Source of the DNA: Ptychodera flava
Taxonomy: Eukaryota; Hemichordata; Enteropneusta; Ptychoderidae
Assembly (NCBI RefSeq): GCF_041260155.1
Contig: NC_091929.1
Span: 26,040,080-26,104,079 of the forward strand
Direction of reading: 5' to 3'
Length of the DNA: 64,000 bases
Positions 1 to 15,000 of the stretch are shown here, piece after piece. The position numbers and the translations under genes are program-made. Position 1 is the first letter of the stretch; each line of letters opens with the position of its first letter. A model generated the notes under the pieces. The model did no database searches. It was not told the origin of the DNA and saw nothing but the letters and a program-made list of their open reading frames with translations.

Positions 1-3000
1 GCTTGCCTTGATTCTATATTATTCTGCAACTTTTTACAAAGACACCTCTTGCTTTACGGCAATCACAGTTTCCACTAGCAACATTTTATATCTTTAATCG
101 AAATATGCTAGCAAAGCCTTCCTTCCATACCGTAACCATTTCAAAATAAAGAAAAAGGCATCTATACGACATCATTTAAAAGTCACCATTGCGACTTGTG
201 TTCCTCTTTATCATCAGCTTAATGGCGCAATGTATCTTGAAATTTAGTTGCAGGCGATATCCCCTTGGACAAACTAAGTCAAGTACTTTTGGTAACAATG
301 TTTACTCTCTTATCATAGGCATATCTCATAAATACTCTACAAGGTCAGTTAGCGTGATAGTGGTGGGTGGTAAGTTTTTGCTTCAAAATGACATCCTCTA
401 TAGAATGATTTAGAAGTCAGGTTCATTACTCATTTTGCCACTAATCGTAGGTCATCAATTTATTTCGGTAAGGGAAAACCTATTATCGACCAAAGAAACA
501 TGTACGAGAACTTGAAACTAAAGCTAAATGACCACTATTTAAATATGGCCTTTGTGAAATTCCAGGCTAAGCCGTATTCCCATATTACATTGTCGTTGTT
601 ACACTAAGCAAGTTTGTCTGTATATGCGATAAGTAAAAAGTGAATGTAATTTATAAATTGTTAGGAAGAATAAATACTACTTTTCCAAATTACACTTTTA
701 ATCGAATGGCGAAAAAGAGTATCGGTAAGGCTAATGTTTTACCTGCAGATAAATGGTTTTGTCGTCTTCAATACCAGGTGAGGAAAGTGGATCATTATCA
801 AGAATCTCAGATATCACGTCTTTAGCCAGCAACAGGTTACCAGCATTAGCCTTATCCATAGACAGAGTGATGTTGGTGAGCAATCCTGCTGTTCTGGTTG
901 CTAAGCTGAGGTCAGGGACCTGAAATACTCAAACGATCTCTCTGGTTAATTTTCTACCCTGGGTTGATAGCTCTGATGGTGGAAAGAATTGTCCGCGATG
1001 CTGTCGTAATCAATGTATTAATTGCTCGGATAAAGTTTATATGCGATGTGTGATAGCGAGTATGTGAGTGCGAGTATTTGACGAACTCCATAGCGTGCGT
1101 AGGGGTCGCAGTCACAATAATTGTAACAGCTCGGGTCTTATTGAACCACTCTTTTTAAGGGTTGGGAATTTGTCGAGCGTTTTTGACCATATATTTTGGC
1201 TACGTGACTGTGTGTCGTATATTGTGAGTTCGAATCCGATCGAACATTTACAGTAAACACGATTGGAACAAATTTGGAATTGGAACTTTTGATTGTTCAA
1301 ATTTGTCAAAACTGAGGGGTGCCATATAGGTGAAAGTAAAGATATTACAAATTACTACTCATATAAAGCAAGTGATCGTGAATTGCAAAAGGGAAATTAG
1401 ATGAGCTTATATTTGCTAATTAAACTAATATTTACATTACAACAAATTATCCAAAAATTAGTTCCAATCGTGTTATAACAAAATCATCACTGACACTTTT
1501 TCAGGGCTTACAACGATTACCAATTACTTATACACATGTGCCGACTCAACATGAGGGAAATTATATTTCTAGCTACAGAAGATATTTATTACATTATTAT
1601 TAAAGTGCACGATGACACATGTCATATTTCATTGCAGCAATAAATGTCCAAGTTAGCTTCATAAAGCTAGTCGCTGCATCTTAACCATAGTCATTCTAGA
1701 AGCCAGTTTCTGTACATAGTAGTGTTTTGTAACCAATTACATTGTCTACATTAAGAGCATGTTTAACATGATTTTAGAGTAATGTCATATGCTAACGAAG
1801 TGGACTTGGATTTGTAGCTCCACGCTACCCCTACTCCACGGTATCCCCTTTAGCCTCCTGTGTCTTATTCATGCATTAATGAACGCTCGTCGGCTTGGCA
1901 GTGTTAACCTAAGTTTATCCGATGACTGTTTCTATGACGACGATAGAGGTTTGTCACTTTTAACTATACATGGGAAGACAGGTGAGTTTATATCATGGTA
2001 CAGAGTAAAATATGTTCGTGTCTTCTGGCACTTCGATTACACTTCGATTTCAATATAGTTATCTTAACGGATATTTCAGTCCACTGTTGCCCGAAAGATG
2101 TTCAGTGTGTCTTCTCTCTTTGCTGGCTGCTGTATCAGATAAAAGTTCTTTATGTTGAATACACCATATGAGTATTTCTGTCTAATGACGGTACAGGGCA
2201 ATACAATTGCATATCATATTGTTATATTAATATCATGAACAATGCTTTTAAACATGCAATATATTCAACAAGTAAGCTAATATTGCAACGCTGATAATGC
2301 TGAACAAATCGAAAATTTAGCTAATATAGAAAATAGGAACAATCATCTTTATCCAACATTCAATGTCTTGCTTAAGAGAAAGTTGTTGCAACAAATTGGA
2401 ACCTGACCTGTTCTATCATATGCAGAATTTCTTCTGATTTACATTCAGTTGTGTAGGGTTCCCACCATTCACCTCTTTCGTCGCAGAATCTCATCATTTT
2501 CCCTACGACGACGGTGAAATAAAACAATTGGAAAAACTTATTGTCACTCATTGGATAGACAGATCACCAGTCTATACAGACAATAGACAGATATATAACC
2601 AGGTATAGAGACGATAGAATGATACATGACAAGGTTATATGCGCAGATGAACCGATGTAAAGTATTAATCGAAGAATAAGGGAAGCAAAGTTAGACACAG
2701 AAACATATTAGCAAGCTGAAACTGCAAAAAGACAAAGAGACGGACATATGTGTGAAACAAATATGAACATATTTACAAAACATTTAACATTAGGAACAGT
2801 TCGTATTCAGTCTGGGGATACATTATGTTGGTCTACCGAGTTTTCAATGCTTTACCAAATGAAGCTTATGGACACTCGGTGGCATGGATAAAACGTATTA
2901 CCTGTGTAGCCACCCGGACAGTTTACCCAGTCTGAACTACAGTTTGCCGGTACAGATTCCCAGTGAGTGTTTGTTAGCGTGTCCGATCCAGCCAGGCACG

Positions 3001-6000
3001 TTTTAGATGTCTCGAAGGCTATGAAATGAAAATTTAACATTATTATTGCATGATTATTATTGAATGATTAATATTGGGAGGAGTTGACATTATAAATTGA
3101 ATTGTAAACCGAAAGGTAACCATCATTTGTCATAAGTATTAATATATAAATGATCATTTGTACCCTCGTTTTATTGATACTACAAGCTAACCAACCGAAT
3201 AACCAACCCACCAATCGATTGCATATGAAACTGCTTTCTGGTAGCAGTTGTTTTAAGTGTTTGCCGAAAACATAGCTTCTTTATTTCCGCTTTAATCGTG
3301 TTCAATATGTAAACCTACCACCTATCTTGCATTGTTTCCCAATCGGGATCAAAGGCACACATAATTTGCTTCCCAGTGAAAGGAATCCTTGTTGGCAGAC
3401 ACATCTATAGCTTCCAATGTTATCAATGCATTCTTGATTCGTCAATTGGGGAGAACAAATGTTTTTGTCCTCTTCACATTCATTTACATCTGTAATAAAG
3501 GGTCAAGGGTCAAGAGCCGAACGCACACATGCAGCATGAAAACAAATTTACAAGCCTTTTGTGGAGAAAGCTTGATACAATCTGAAATCTCGTCAAAGAA
3601 AATGACTTGGTCCCAATTTTATTGATTCCATATTTCAATCGTAACTTCATGGATGTATTGTTTGCAATATGTGCTCTGAGAAGTTACATGTAATTACATC
3701 GTGCCTGGTCGAGCAGATATTAATATTGATGGTACATGCTTATAAAAGAGGGAACTCCAAAAGCCGGATGTTCAATCACAAGCCAGATTGAGAGCTCTGC
3801 TCTTTAACCTCCCATGTTGCTACCCGCCCCTGAAAGATACTAAGTTTGACGTCCTTTTCCGTGGACAGAGAGGCTAATTTTATGGGACCCTGGACCATTT
3901 CACACCTATACCAGACAAATACCTATGCGCAATGGAAACAGTGGAACTCCCCTTATTCAAAGTCGTCCATATTTCCCTCACAAAGGATATCGAGTTGTCA
4001 TTACAAGTATAAAACCTGGTTCTTGTAAGCGAAGATCTTATTGGAAGTTAATTTGATTGGAAGAATTCAGGAATTTTACGTTTTAGTACAATCGGCACAG
4101 CAGACGGAGAAAGCCTGATGCAATGTTCTTTGAATATGTCATATAATTCGTTCATTGTGGTTATTATGCGTTATTTATTTTAAAAATAGGGAAATGCTTT
4201 TATGCCGTCATAAAATCAATCAATAACAAGGATGTTTTGGAACAAGATTGCGAATGGTCTGATTATGCGATACCCACCGCCTTGCTCGTGTTCAGTCATG
4301 TTAAAGAAGGCGTTCTATCCATGAAAAAAGAGACAACAATTTATTGACGATCTCCGGCTCTTTGAGTATGTCTGTCATTAGTGTATTGACTTAGCAGTTG
4401 TTTGTAAATGTGATAAAATTTGTGAAGTCATCATTAATTATGATAAAGACAGAATATTTGCTCAAACTGTATGTAACTGCTCACTAGTAATTATGACGAT
4501 CACTTTAATAACGATGGGATTTGATTACTCACTTATGTATCGTGGGAAACCAGTAGACCAGATTCCATCACTGCATGTCAAAAGACGGTTGCTGGAATTT
4601 GACCGGAAACCAGCACGACCTACTGATATCAGCGAGCTCTCGGAGTTTATACTGAATATCTGTTTGCCAACACGTGTCGTACACACTGTTGATGAAATGG
4701 TCAACCCAAACTTAACTAGTTTGTACCTGATATTAGAGCAAATTTCAAAATAACTTGAAATTACAACGTGCTTGGGTGGTAAGAAAAACGTTTGTGGCGA
4801 TAGAAAATGACGCAAACGACATGCTTCACAGTACAATACATTACCCACAATACTCTTTGATTTGTATCCTTGAAGGTTACTTTTCTAAAAACTTTTTCAG
4901 TTCTGCATGTAAGCAATAGTGTGCAGCATCAGAATAATTTCTAAATAATATCTAGTAAAAGTACGTTATACATTTCAGTGAAAATTTGAAAATAACCACT
5001 AAAAAACCATAAAAATCACATTCTGCAGGTACTACAAATGCCATACTTTTTAGGCAGCAAGTTATGACGAACTGAAGGAGTCATTCTCTGAGAAAACTTA
5101 GCAAGCAAATTTCTTTTGTCACTTCCATTGCAAAAAATCAATATCCTTTTGTTTCATAAAACAGGTGCAACTAGTCTCCCTACTTTCCATCACATTTTTC
5201 TGTATGGCTGAGGACACAATCTCTGGCAAATTTCACAAAAATGATCCTCTCTCTCAATTATGCACAATTTTCGAAATCATTTAAAATGAGAATTGAGAAG
5301 AATGGTGTGCATAAAAGTACGTTTTCAAAATTTTGATAAATAGTCTGTGAATTTGTCTACACATGGGATACATAGTAGACTTCACTCAGGTATCGCCGAG
5401 GAGACCAATCGCAATGACTTATGGGAAATCTACAGTACTATGTGCTTTAACAATTCTATTAAAATGGAATGGATTCGTGAATATAAAATAAGCGCCAAAC
5501 TCCCCGAGTTATTGTTTCAATGTGATTCTGTGTATCACACTGTGATGTAAGTTAAGTGACATAAAAGAGAAACCGGAAACATGAAATGCCATCGTTGAAC
5601 TTACTCTCATCTTTGATTGGTGATCGTCCTTGTGTCGGCGACGGAGCTTCTTCTATAGTTGCCTCGCTGCTAGGAAACTCCGTTGCAATAATGTCTACCG
5701 TTGTAAACGAACTTTCTTGTGTAGTTGCCTTGTTAATAGTAGATTCGACTGTTGTGGATGCTTCAGTTAAATAAAATAAAACATTTAGAGTAACAACGTG
5801 GATAAAATGACGAGAACGATTCTTAAGACGTAAAACATAAATCCATGGATATTTAATCGCGTTTAGGGTTACTCATAAAGGTAATTAATCTCCTATGTCA
5901 AATTTACTGCAATAGAATCATAGAGACAGAAAGCCTTATTCGTCCAATTTTTTTTATGTTATCATTTTATTTATAATTGCGGACATCGTTGATATACAAT

Positions 6001-9000
6001 GATATTTCTGTCACGATTTCATGCTTATATAAGAATTCAACTGCACTGGAAGCCTGAATTATATTTAGAATTCGTGCTAAATTCGCGTGATACTAATCCG
6101 TAAACCAGTGATCGTGGACCGCCGCTCTTATGTTTGACACTCACATTTTTAGATAAGATCAGCTTTATTTCTTTAGACATTAAACATACAACTGGTCGTA
6201 AGTGATTTACAGATCATTTATAAACTCTGTTTCTTTTGACATAATTAATGTAATATAATTTCTCAATCTATAACCTTATCACATTGTTTGTTTAAAATTC
6301 TTGCCTTGTATATTAAAAAAGTGCCAACCATAATTATCATATTCAAAGTTTCAAACTTAGGCATACCTAGAAAATAACCATACATAACATGTTTCCAGTG
6401 TATGCTTAACTGGATATCGTATGCTTTGTTAAGGATCTGAAAAACAGTCGCCCAAAATTGCTTTATTTGTGCACATTCAAAAAGAAAATGCTCACAGTCT
6501 TCAAGAAAAATACATTGCTCACACATCGGAGAAGGCTCCTTCTTCAATCTAAATAAATTTGATCTGTGAGGTAGTTTATCATACAACAGAAACGAATTAA
6601 ACAGCGATAGGACCAAAATGATATCATGTGATCTCTCAGTGAGTGATCGAGTTTGCCATTGGTAAATAAATGCAGCCTAAGTCTGCGAATCTGAGAACAA
6701 CCATCTACATACAATGTTCCTGAGAAATACATACCTCGCATACAATACATTCGCTTAAATGGCAATTTTATCTTGTTTGTTTGTTAATAATTATTGTCTT
6801 GCCTTTGCCATAAGTAACAGTCGATGGTGTGACTCTCATTGCCCTTTATTTTCGCTACAATAACACAGTGAAAAGATCTTTACTTTGATTATCAACATAG
6901 GGTTACTAACATAACAGACACATGCAATAGGTAAAATTGACGTTTCAATTAAAAGGTTAGTAACTGTAAGTTCGATGAATTTTGTCACTATTTTGTTTTG
7001 TATGCCCATTAAACGTTTTTGTTCTTATCCCCATAGCATGTTGAAATACCTACAATTTGGCTTGTCAACAAAGCATCTATACGGTCGCGTAAAATGTACT
7101 GTTATTGATTACATTTAATTCAAAGTGACAATACACTTCACACATTTACCGGCTGAAAACCCAATTACCCAATTACTGTGTACCTAAACATGCTTTGGCG
7201 ACTTGAAAAAAAGGAAGAGTTGACATTAAAATCAACATAATAATAACAAGATCATAAATTAAAGCTATTGACCCTTTAACTACTTGTACGTTTCAGTCAC
7301 TGCTAATAAGTATTGAATGATATCAGTGCGGCTATTAAAGAATAGGAGTGGCATCAAGTCGATTAAAGTACAATGCGCCTCGGGGACAAATAGACGAACT
7401 ATCAAATTCTTACAATGTTTCTCTGATCTACAGCTTGTTTAGGGCTCATTTTGAAGCTCTTGAAGTACAAAAGATTTCAAACGTCTTAGTTTTTCGAAAA
7501 TCAAAACTTTATTTTCCCCATAAAGTTAACACAGATGGCTGTCATTTTGAGTTTCAAACATCGGTAAATGTTAGAATATTCTATTTCTTTTGTACCAAAC
7601 ATTGCATGGTGGCCCAATAATGTTTAATTGTTATTTGGCAAGAGAATGGTTTAAAGTTTATTTGCGGAAAGTTAGAGAAGAAGTTTGAATCTCACTTTCG
7701 AGGCGCATACTACCTTAAAGCCGCATACGGTACATTCATGTAATCTTGTGTACAAAGTAATATTTGTATTGTGTTTGTCTTAACACTGAGCTCAAGTATA
7801 CGCGTCCGATTTAACAACAGACGACAAAATGTCTAGTCCCTAAGGAACCTCAGGTACCTTTGAGAATAAATTTAGAACTAGATCTAATCCAAAATGTGTA
7901 GTGTTTGAAAAGACTAATAGCTTAGTTGAAAGAACAACTGGCGTTATTTTACTCCATAGCGTGCATAGATGGTCATAAAACGTTCCCGTTTTACCTTTGC
8001 CTAACACTTCCACTTCACAGAGGGTGAGAATGCCAGTAATGTTTTCTAGTTGCACAGAGACAAAACGACCTTCCAGACAGCATTCAACTTCTATCTTCTC
8101 ATTGGAGCTGATCTCATCCGCTGTTATGGTTTCTCCGCACTGTTCGTTATTAGCAATGACGTCACTGTTACCAACTCTGATCACCGCACCGCGTAAACGT
8201 TGAGCTGACGTACAGAGAGTAGTGGATAGTACGTCCTTTACAAAAAAGACTCATCAATAATGCATGCATTAAAAATCTTTAATGGTTTCAGTAGTTAAGG
8301 TGCAGGATAGCGAACCTGGCGAGATTTGAATGGGGCGCCCGTATACCACAAACGACAGACTAGATATAAGACTGACAAGTATAGACCAAAAGTTTTCTGG
8401 GATTTGGGAATATCATTTAGTTCAAGATTTGAGTGATATCTTGCATATTGAGATCCCCCGAGGTCATGATCTTTCAAAAGACCCCGAGATCGGTGAAATG
8501 GACAGTATAAATTGTTGGCATCGATCTCTTTGCTGTATTTCTGCTTTCCATTCCAAGCACCTGTGGAATGCTGACATTAATGTGGTCACTCGTTTGTTCT
8601 TCAACGGAATAGCAGTCGGACACACAAATCTCGCAGGATTTCTGGAGCTGAATTTCCGTGCATTTCGTGACATTTTTGAGCTTAAGTTAGAGAGCCTTCA
8701 GTACTTACAGGTGGGGATGGGCCTGGGGAATGGGGGCCACTTTTTAAAAAAAAAACTGTCCAGGGGAGGGGCATTTTTCGTAAACCTATCTTTGGGAGAG
8801 GATCACTTTTAACAGAAGTTGACTTTACGGCCAAACCTTTGATTGTCTATGTGATATTTTCTCTTTAGGAAATAGCCGACAAGCTTCACAAGTAAAGAAG
8901 ATGCAGTAGTATCCTATATTATACACCATGAACAGTTGAAATTGACGAAAGACAAGAGACAAAATCAGTTGGGACAGGTGGTAAAGTGTATATGAATTAT

Positions 9001-12000
9001 CAAACGTCTAGAAATGGACAGATATTGTTAGTTTTATGTTTAGTATTGGGAAAAAATTGTTCATAGTCCTCTCATTGACTACCATGCATAGTGAATCAAC
9101 ATTTCGATGAAATTTTAAAATCCAATTTCTTGCACACACATCCAGTTGTAACCACCCTAGTCCAGTAAAGTACATCAATATCAATAATCGAGAGTACATA
9201 AATACAGAGATTTACCTAGTTTTGTATTGGAAAAATATTATTCATAGTTTCCTCATAGACTGTCATGTATAGTGAATCAATATTCCGATGAAATTGCAAA
9301 ATCCAATTTCTTACACACACATCCGGTTTAACCACCCTAGTCCGATCATGTACATCAATATCAATAATCAAGAGTACGTAAATACAGAGATTTACCTAGT
9401 TTTGTATTGGAAAAATAGTATTCATATTTTCTAATAGACTGCCATGTATAGGAAATCAACATTTCGGTGAAATTACAAGATCCAATTTTTTGCACATACA
9501 TGCAGTTGTTACCACCATAGTCCAATCAAGTACATCTATATCAATAATAGACAGTACATATATACACAGATTTACCTTGTTTTGTATTGCAAAAAATATT
9601 CACAATTTTCTCATAGACTGCCATGTGTAGTGAATCAACATTTTCAGTGAAATTCAAAATTCCAATTTCTTGTACACACATGCACATTTTACTTCCCACT
9701 GCAAGCAAAGTACATTCATATATTTTATCAAACATATATGAAAGAGCAGATATAGCTTGTTTATGGGGGAAATTGTCAATAGTTGGCCTGAGAGATTCTC
9801 ATGCATTGTGGTTTGGTATTTTTGTGTGAAGCCCTATATCTGCCACATCGTGTCTTCTTTTTAGTTGCGCAAAATATGGTGACCATCCAGCAAATGTATG
9901 ACCCTTAAAAAATTCATGCGAGATAAATTGTACCCCTCCCTCCAAAAACACCAGCCCTGCCCCTTGTAATTTCTGTCGCTAACTTCCATAATAATTAAAC
10001 CAATTGTTAAGTAAATTAGCTGATACTGGTTCAGTTATTCATGGGGAGGGTCAAGTTTTAGAATGTCGGACAAGAGGGAAGGTCACATTTTAGACAAGAG
10101 TGGGGGAATGGTCACATTTTACAGTACAGGTGTGCATGAAATTCCCCCCACTGTAATTACTGAAGGCTCCCTTACATAGTGAGATTTTGGACCATGTTAG
10201 AGGGTCCTATTCATTATGGATTGCAAGTACGTGCATAAGTACGGTGTATGTGTTTCTTTACATATGACTGTATGGTTCAGTTGGACCATAAAATTTAAGA
10301 CGGAAGGGGGTGTACGGCTAAGAACGAGTAAGGGTGGACCCCCTTGTTATTAGAAATAAACCCTTTTCTTACAAAATACAGAAAAGATATACACTGTAGT
10401 CACATTAGAGAGTCTTTCTGGTTTCGCTGCGAATTACAGTATAATATCAATATTGATTGCAAACGGCAGGGAAGATACGAGTCAAAGAATTATATGGTAA
10501 TTTTTCTCTATTAAATATATTATGATTTTCTTTTATTTTCTTAGATCTAGAGTGACCAAGAAATGCGTTTTGTTTAACTGGTTGACTCGTAACATATACG
10601 TTATGAAAGATAAATTGTTTGGCATTGTACATTGGCCCGTCCTGGCCTCTATCAGACAAGAGGAGAAAGATTTACATTTTCCTTTCATCTTTTGCAATGA
10701 AATAGATGGAATTAATATACGTTATCACATGTACAAGCCAAGTTTGTCGTCTCTGAACAGAAAAAACTGGGGGTTTATACTCTGGTCCTTTTACGTCTCA
10801 ACAACCCGCGTCTATGTTACCAAATTTGGTGCGTCGGAACTTTTTTGCAACGGTTGTCGATGTGCTCGTCAATGTAAATAAACAAAATTATATGATCATA
10901 AAGACACCTCAGGGAAACACCACATTTGAAGGAAATCTGTCAATTGGGAATGATACCATAGAACAAGTTTCTTGTGCCAGGTAGTTAGGGGTTACGATAG
11001 ATTCATCTTCATCATGGAAATATCATATACGAAAGGTTATTGAAGTAATTACACCCAAAATAGGTATTATTACACGACTAAGACATTACGTTCCGAAATC
11101 CATTCTCATTCAACTATATAATGCGTTTATCTTACCTCATATAATGTACTGTTTGGAAATCTGGGAACACACTTTTACCAGCTATTTAGAGCCAATTTTT
11201 CGCCTTCAGAAACGGATTGTTCGCTGCATATCTTTTCATTTTCATTATTGTACATACTGAAATAAAGCATTCATTTAAAAATGGCTGCCCATATTTCTCC
11301 TGGGATCAAAATTCGTCTGACGTGTAAATTTGTACGACTTAGTATGATTTTTATAATCTGACAAAATACATCAACTTGGGGAATTTTGAGTCCTTACGTG
11401 TTAGTTTTATTACCAATATACAGGTTCATATCCGTACAGACCCCAATGCCACCCGAACATTCAACGCACATAGTATTTTCATGGTGTGTTAAGGCCGGAC
11501 GCACGCTAAGCCTCGAAAAGGCGCGTGATGAAATCAATATTTTTATAGACTATGACAACAATAATCTGAACGACGAAAAACACAAGAGTGTAACTCTCGT
11601 TGATTCCGAAGGAATTATGTGAATAATTTTCGGAAACACCGAAGTGGAAGTTGGTCGCATTACAGCGGATTCCGTAAGCATCGCGTAATGATATGGGCGA
11701 CGTTAAACAGTGTCGCGCTGTTGTGATTCAGTCGATTTTTGTCGCAAAATATCGTGACTTTGTCCGAGTTAAATTATTTGAAATCGAGTATAACTTTGCA
11801 GAAGGTACTTGTTGCGTGAGGTCATCTGGCATTTGGACAGTACATAAATGAAGGTGCCGTGTTCCTCGCTCACGGGCCCGACGACTAGAAATGATTGTCA
11901 ACTCGCCCACAGAGTATTGATTTTATTCTAAAAGTAGTTCGGAAGTTTAAACGCGGATTTGTTGTGAGAAACTCCTTTTATTTTGTAAAAAATAATAAAT

Positions 12001-15000
12001 TCTAGGCTTGTGCATCTAATAAGCATAGTATTCTCAAATATTTTTCTTCATGCGACTCGGAAAATACTCGTGACGTAATGACCGTGTTACCATTCGTCTT
12101 CGACTTGTGGTGACATGGTCATTACGTCATTCGGTATTTCCTTCGCCGAACGACAAAAAATGAATTTAGGAATAATTTATAAGTATTTAGTAAAGGAGCA
12201 GGCAGTATTAGGGACATGAATTTATGAATCCTGCTTTTAAAATGTGCATTGCCGTGTTTTTCAATGTTATTTGATTAAAATCATCGAGGTGATATTCTCA
12301 CAAATGATGGAAGTTGTTTCGCAAGCGTCAGCAGCAGTGCGAGTTATACCACCCGTCTCCCTCAATCAAGCGTGTGTTGTTTGCCTGCCACACACACTGT
12401 GTTTGTTGCCATGCACACAGTTATCAGAGTGAGAAATGTGATGGTTTCATCAGTATGGCACAAATTATTATCCTGTCTTAGCTTCTCAAAATATTATCAG
12501 TAAATTACTTTCGTCGCGGATGATTGACAATCCAATTAGTGGCATGGAATAGTGTTTGGTTAAATGATCACCGAAGGTGAAATTTATCGACCTGCAGGCA
12601 GTCTTACTTATGCAAGCTAACAAAACCTATTTGTGACAGGCCAACACTGCGTGCAGTGGGTTGCGTTCGTAAATAGAGGTAGGGGCAGGCTGGTGAAGTC
12701 GCCATGGAAATTTTATTTTTCTCATATCTCGCCATCAATATATCAATAAAATTTCAAATCCCCCAATGTAAATAATGAAGCATTTTTCAAGCCCCCGCCC
12801 CAAACATATAGCCGCATAATAAAGGGAAGTACGCACAGAAAAAATGAAAGTGTATTGCACAATACTGCTCGAAGATGTCAGACACTACATTTTTTGACGC
12901 ACACATAATTACTCTTTAGTAGTTGTCACATGTTATCAGAGTTTGTAGAACCATATTCCTAAATGATTCATTTGTAAATGCATCAGTGGACTTTTAGATT
13001 TATCAAGTTAATCCAAATATGGTGGCGTCAATGGAACCCGCTGAAGAGCACTAAATGAAGACCATGAGAGGGTATGCAAATTGTGAATTTCTGGCTACAC
13101 GGTGCCAAATAGCGAAAAACTGAGCATGGTGACCTACCGAAGAAAATTTTCTATTAAAAGTAAAATACACATATGACCTAGATGCTACTTTTGAGAGATT
13201 TACAAAGTTGACAATACCGGACTGTTTAAATATCCTACAAATAAAACTTTGAATCTCTGAAATTTTTGGAACTTTCCAATTATTTACACATTTTTAGCTA
13301 ACGTATTCACACGTTGGCTAATTTCATAGCGATGTCTGTCTATCTGTCCGTGTGTGTGTGTGTGAGTGTGTGTGTATGTGTGTGTCTGTCTGTTTGTCTG
13401 TTTACACGATAACTCAAAAACGGCTAAACCGATTCAAGTCAGATTTGGTACACAGGTACCATATGCTACTTGCAAGAACTGATTAGATTTTGGTTAGTGT
13501 AGCTTGCATATTCATGAAGTTATGTGATATCATTTTTCCGTACAATGGTTTCCCTATAGAGACAGTAATGACAGTGTAGACATATATCAAGAAATACAGC
13601 ACAAAATTTCATGAAACCTTTCACAGATGACAATGTCAGAATATTATAATGATACTGTAAGTGTCATGTCAATTATCTGTTCATTTGCATATTTAATGAC
13701 ATTTTGTTATTAGTGACATAACTCTGACATTCCTGCACCAAACTTGATGATACGTGCAACAAATATTGAGCTGATAAATATCTAATTATAGTTAGAAGCA
13801 TTGGGCAGTGTCAAGTTAACAAATAGCTTATTTGCATATTTTATGAAGTTATATAATTAGTCATATGACTCCTATATAACTGAACCAAATTTGATGAGTT
13901 CTGCTGCAGATATTGATCTGACAGATATCTAATTGTGGTGTTAAGCATTTAGTTGTGTGGAGTTAATTAAGGGTTCATTTGCATATTTAATGAACTTTGT
14001 AATTAGAGATATTACTCCAAATTTACTGCATTACATTTGTTGAAACTTGCTACAGATATTGATCTGATAAATATTTAATTGCATAGAGAAGCATTGGCCA
14101 TGTCAAGTTAATATTTAGCTCATTTACATATTAAATAAGAGTACTGTGCGAAAGTTGATGAAACCTGCTACATATAATGATATAACAGATATCTGATTGT
14201 TCTTATTACACGCCTCACACAGGTGTCGATTATATTGGTATGAATTTGGTTTATTGACAGGAATATTGAAAAACATAATACAATAAATCCTCATTAGAGA
14301 TAGTTACTCTGGCAGTAGACCGTACACACGTCTAGTCTTATCAGAAGTCTGTCTGTCACTCAGCGTCGTGTGCTCAATTGAAATGCTGTCAGAATATACA
14401 ATGTCTATCTTTGTTCTTGTGTTTTGGTTTGTGATTATCCTGAAGTCTGCAAATGTTGCGTAACATCTCCTTGCTCGTTGTTTTTGTCACTTTAATATGA
14501 GACTACGTAAAGGCACAATTGTTTTACACAACTTCATAACAGTCAAAAAGCATGCAGTAATTTATGTCATACTGTGTTATTTCATTAGTCCAGTAGCGTC
14601 TGATAAATGTCAATACATGTCAAGTCATCAGCAGCCAATTTCAATGCTTGATAATTAAGAATGTAATTTTGTCAAACTCAAAGTCATTCCTTCCATTCAG
14701 GGGTCACATTAGTAGGTCAAGTTGTTCTGTTGAGTAAATGCTAAAATTTTATAGTCTGTTTACTGGATATCCAACATTCTGTGAAGCGTATTACTATTAA
14801 TGAACCTGTTGTAAAACACGTGAGCACATTCAGTTCATATCTGGTTTCATGTAAATTAGAATCTTTACCGTTCAAACTTTTACTTTTGTTTTATTGAACG
14901 ATAGGAATATGAACATTTTATTCACTGCATTAAGGATGTACGATCGGAAAATATTAGCGTACTGCGCAGATTTCCGCCCAGAAATGTATCCATAGTAACC

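Larger units (their letters stand above)
10718..12195. mobile_element. A-specific insertion block, composite
   Basis: Gene A and gene B align up to about 10,717 and again from about 12,196 (GGAGCAGGCAGTATTAGGGA). In gene B those flanks are adjacent near 58,290. The block holds the LINE fragment at 10,985-11,260, a CpG-rich stretch, and a TGACGT-bearing hairpin at 12,057-12,144. Not classified as one element. Confidence 0.5.

Noticed and set aside
5586-5774. Plus-strand frames MPSLNLLSS..., also at 47,691, 51,030 and 52,158
   Set aside because: They are antisense to the four stalk exons, which have proper splice sites and phase on the minus strand.
8205-8240. Upstream AG as acceptor for the gene A lectin C-half
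   Set aside because: Gives phase 0 against a phase-1 donor; the AG at 8,205-8,206 gives phase 1 and a good lectin alignment.
8330-8812. A 160-codon plus-strand open frame
   Set aside because: It crosses the edge of an A-specific insertion, its gene B partner is disrupted, and no domain is seen. Probably chance.
9010-9740. CRISPR-like array
   Set aside because: Repeats are continuous 180-bp units without spacers, in an animal intron.
10522-10881. A 119-codon plus-strand open frame
   Set aside because: It crosses the boundary between paralogous intron and inserted block, and no family features are visible.
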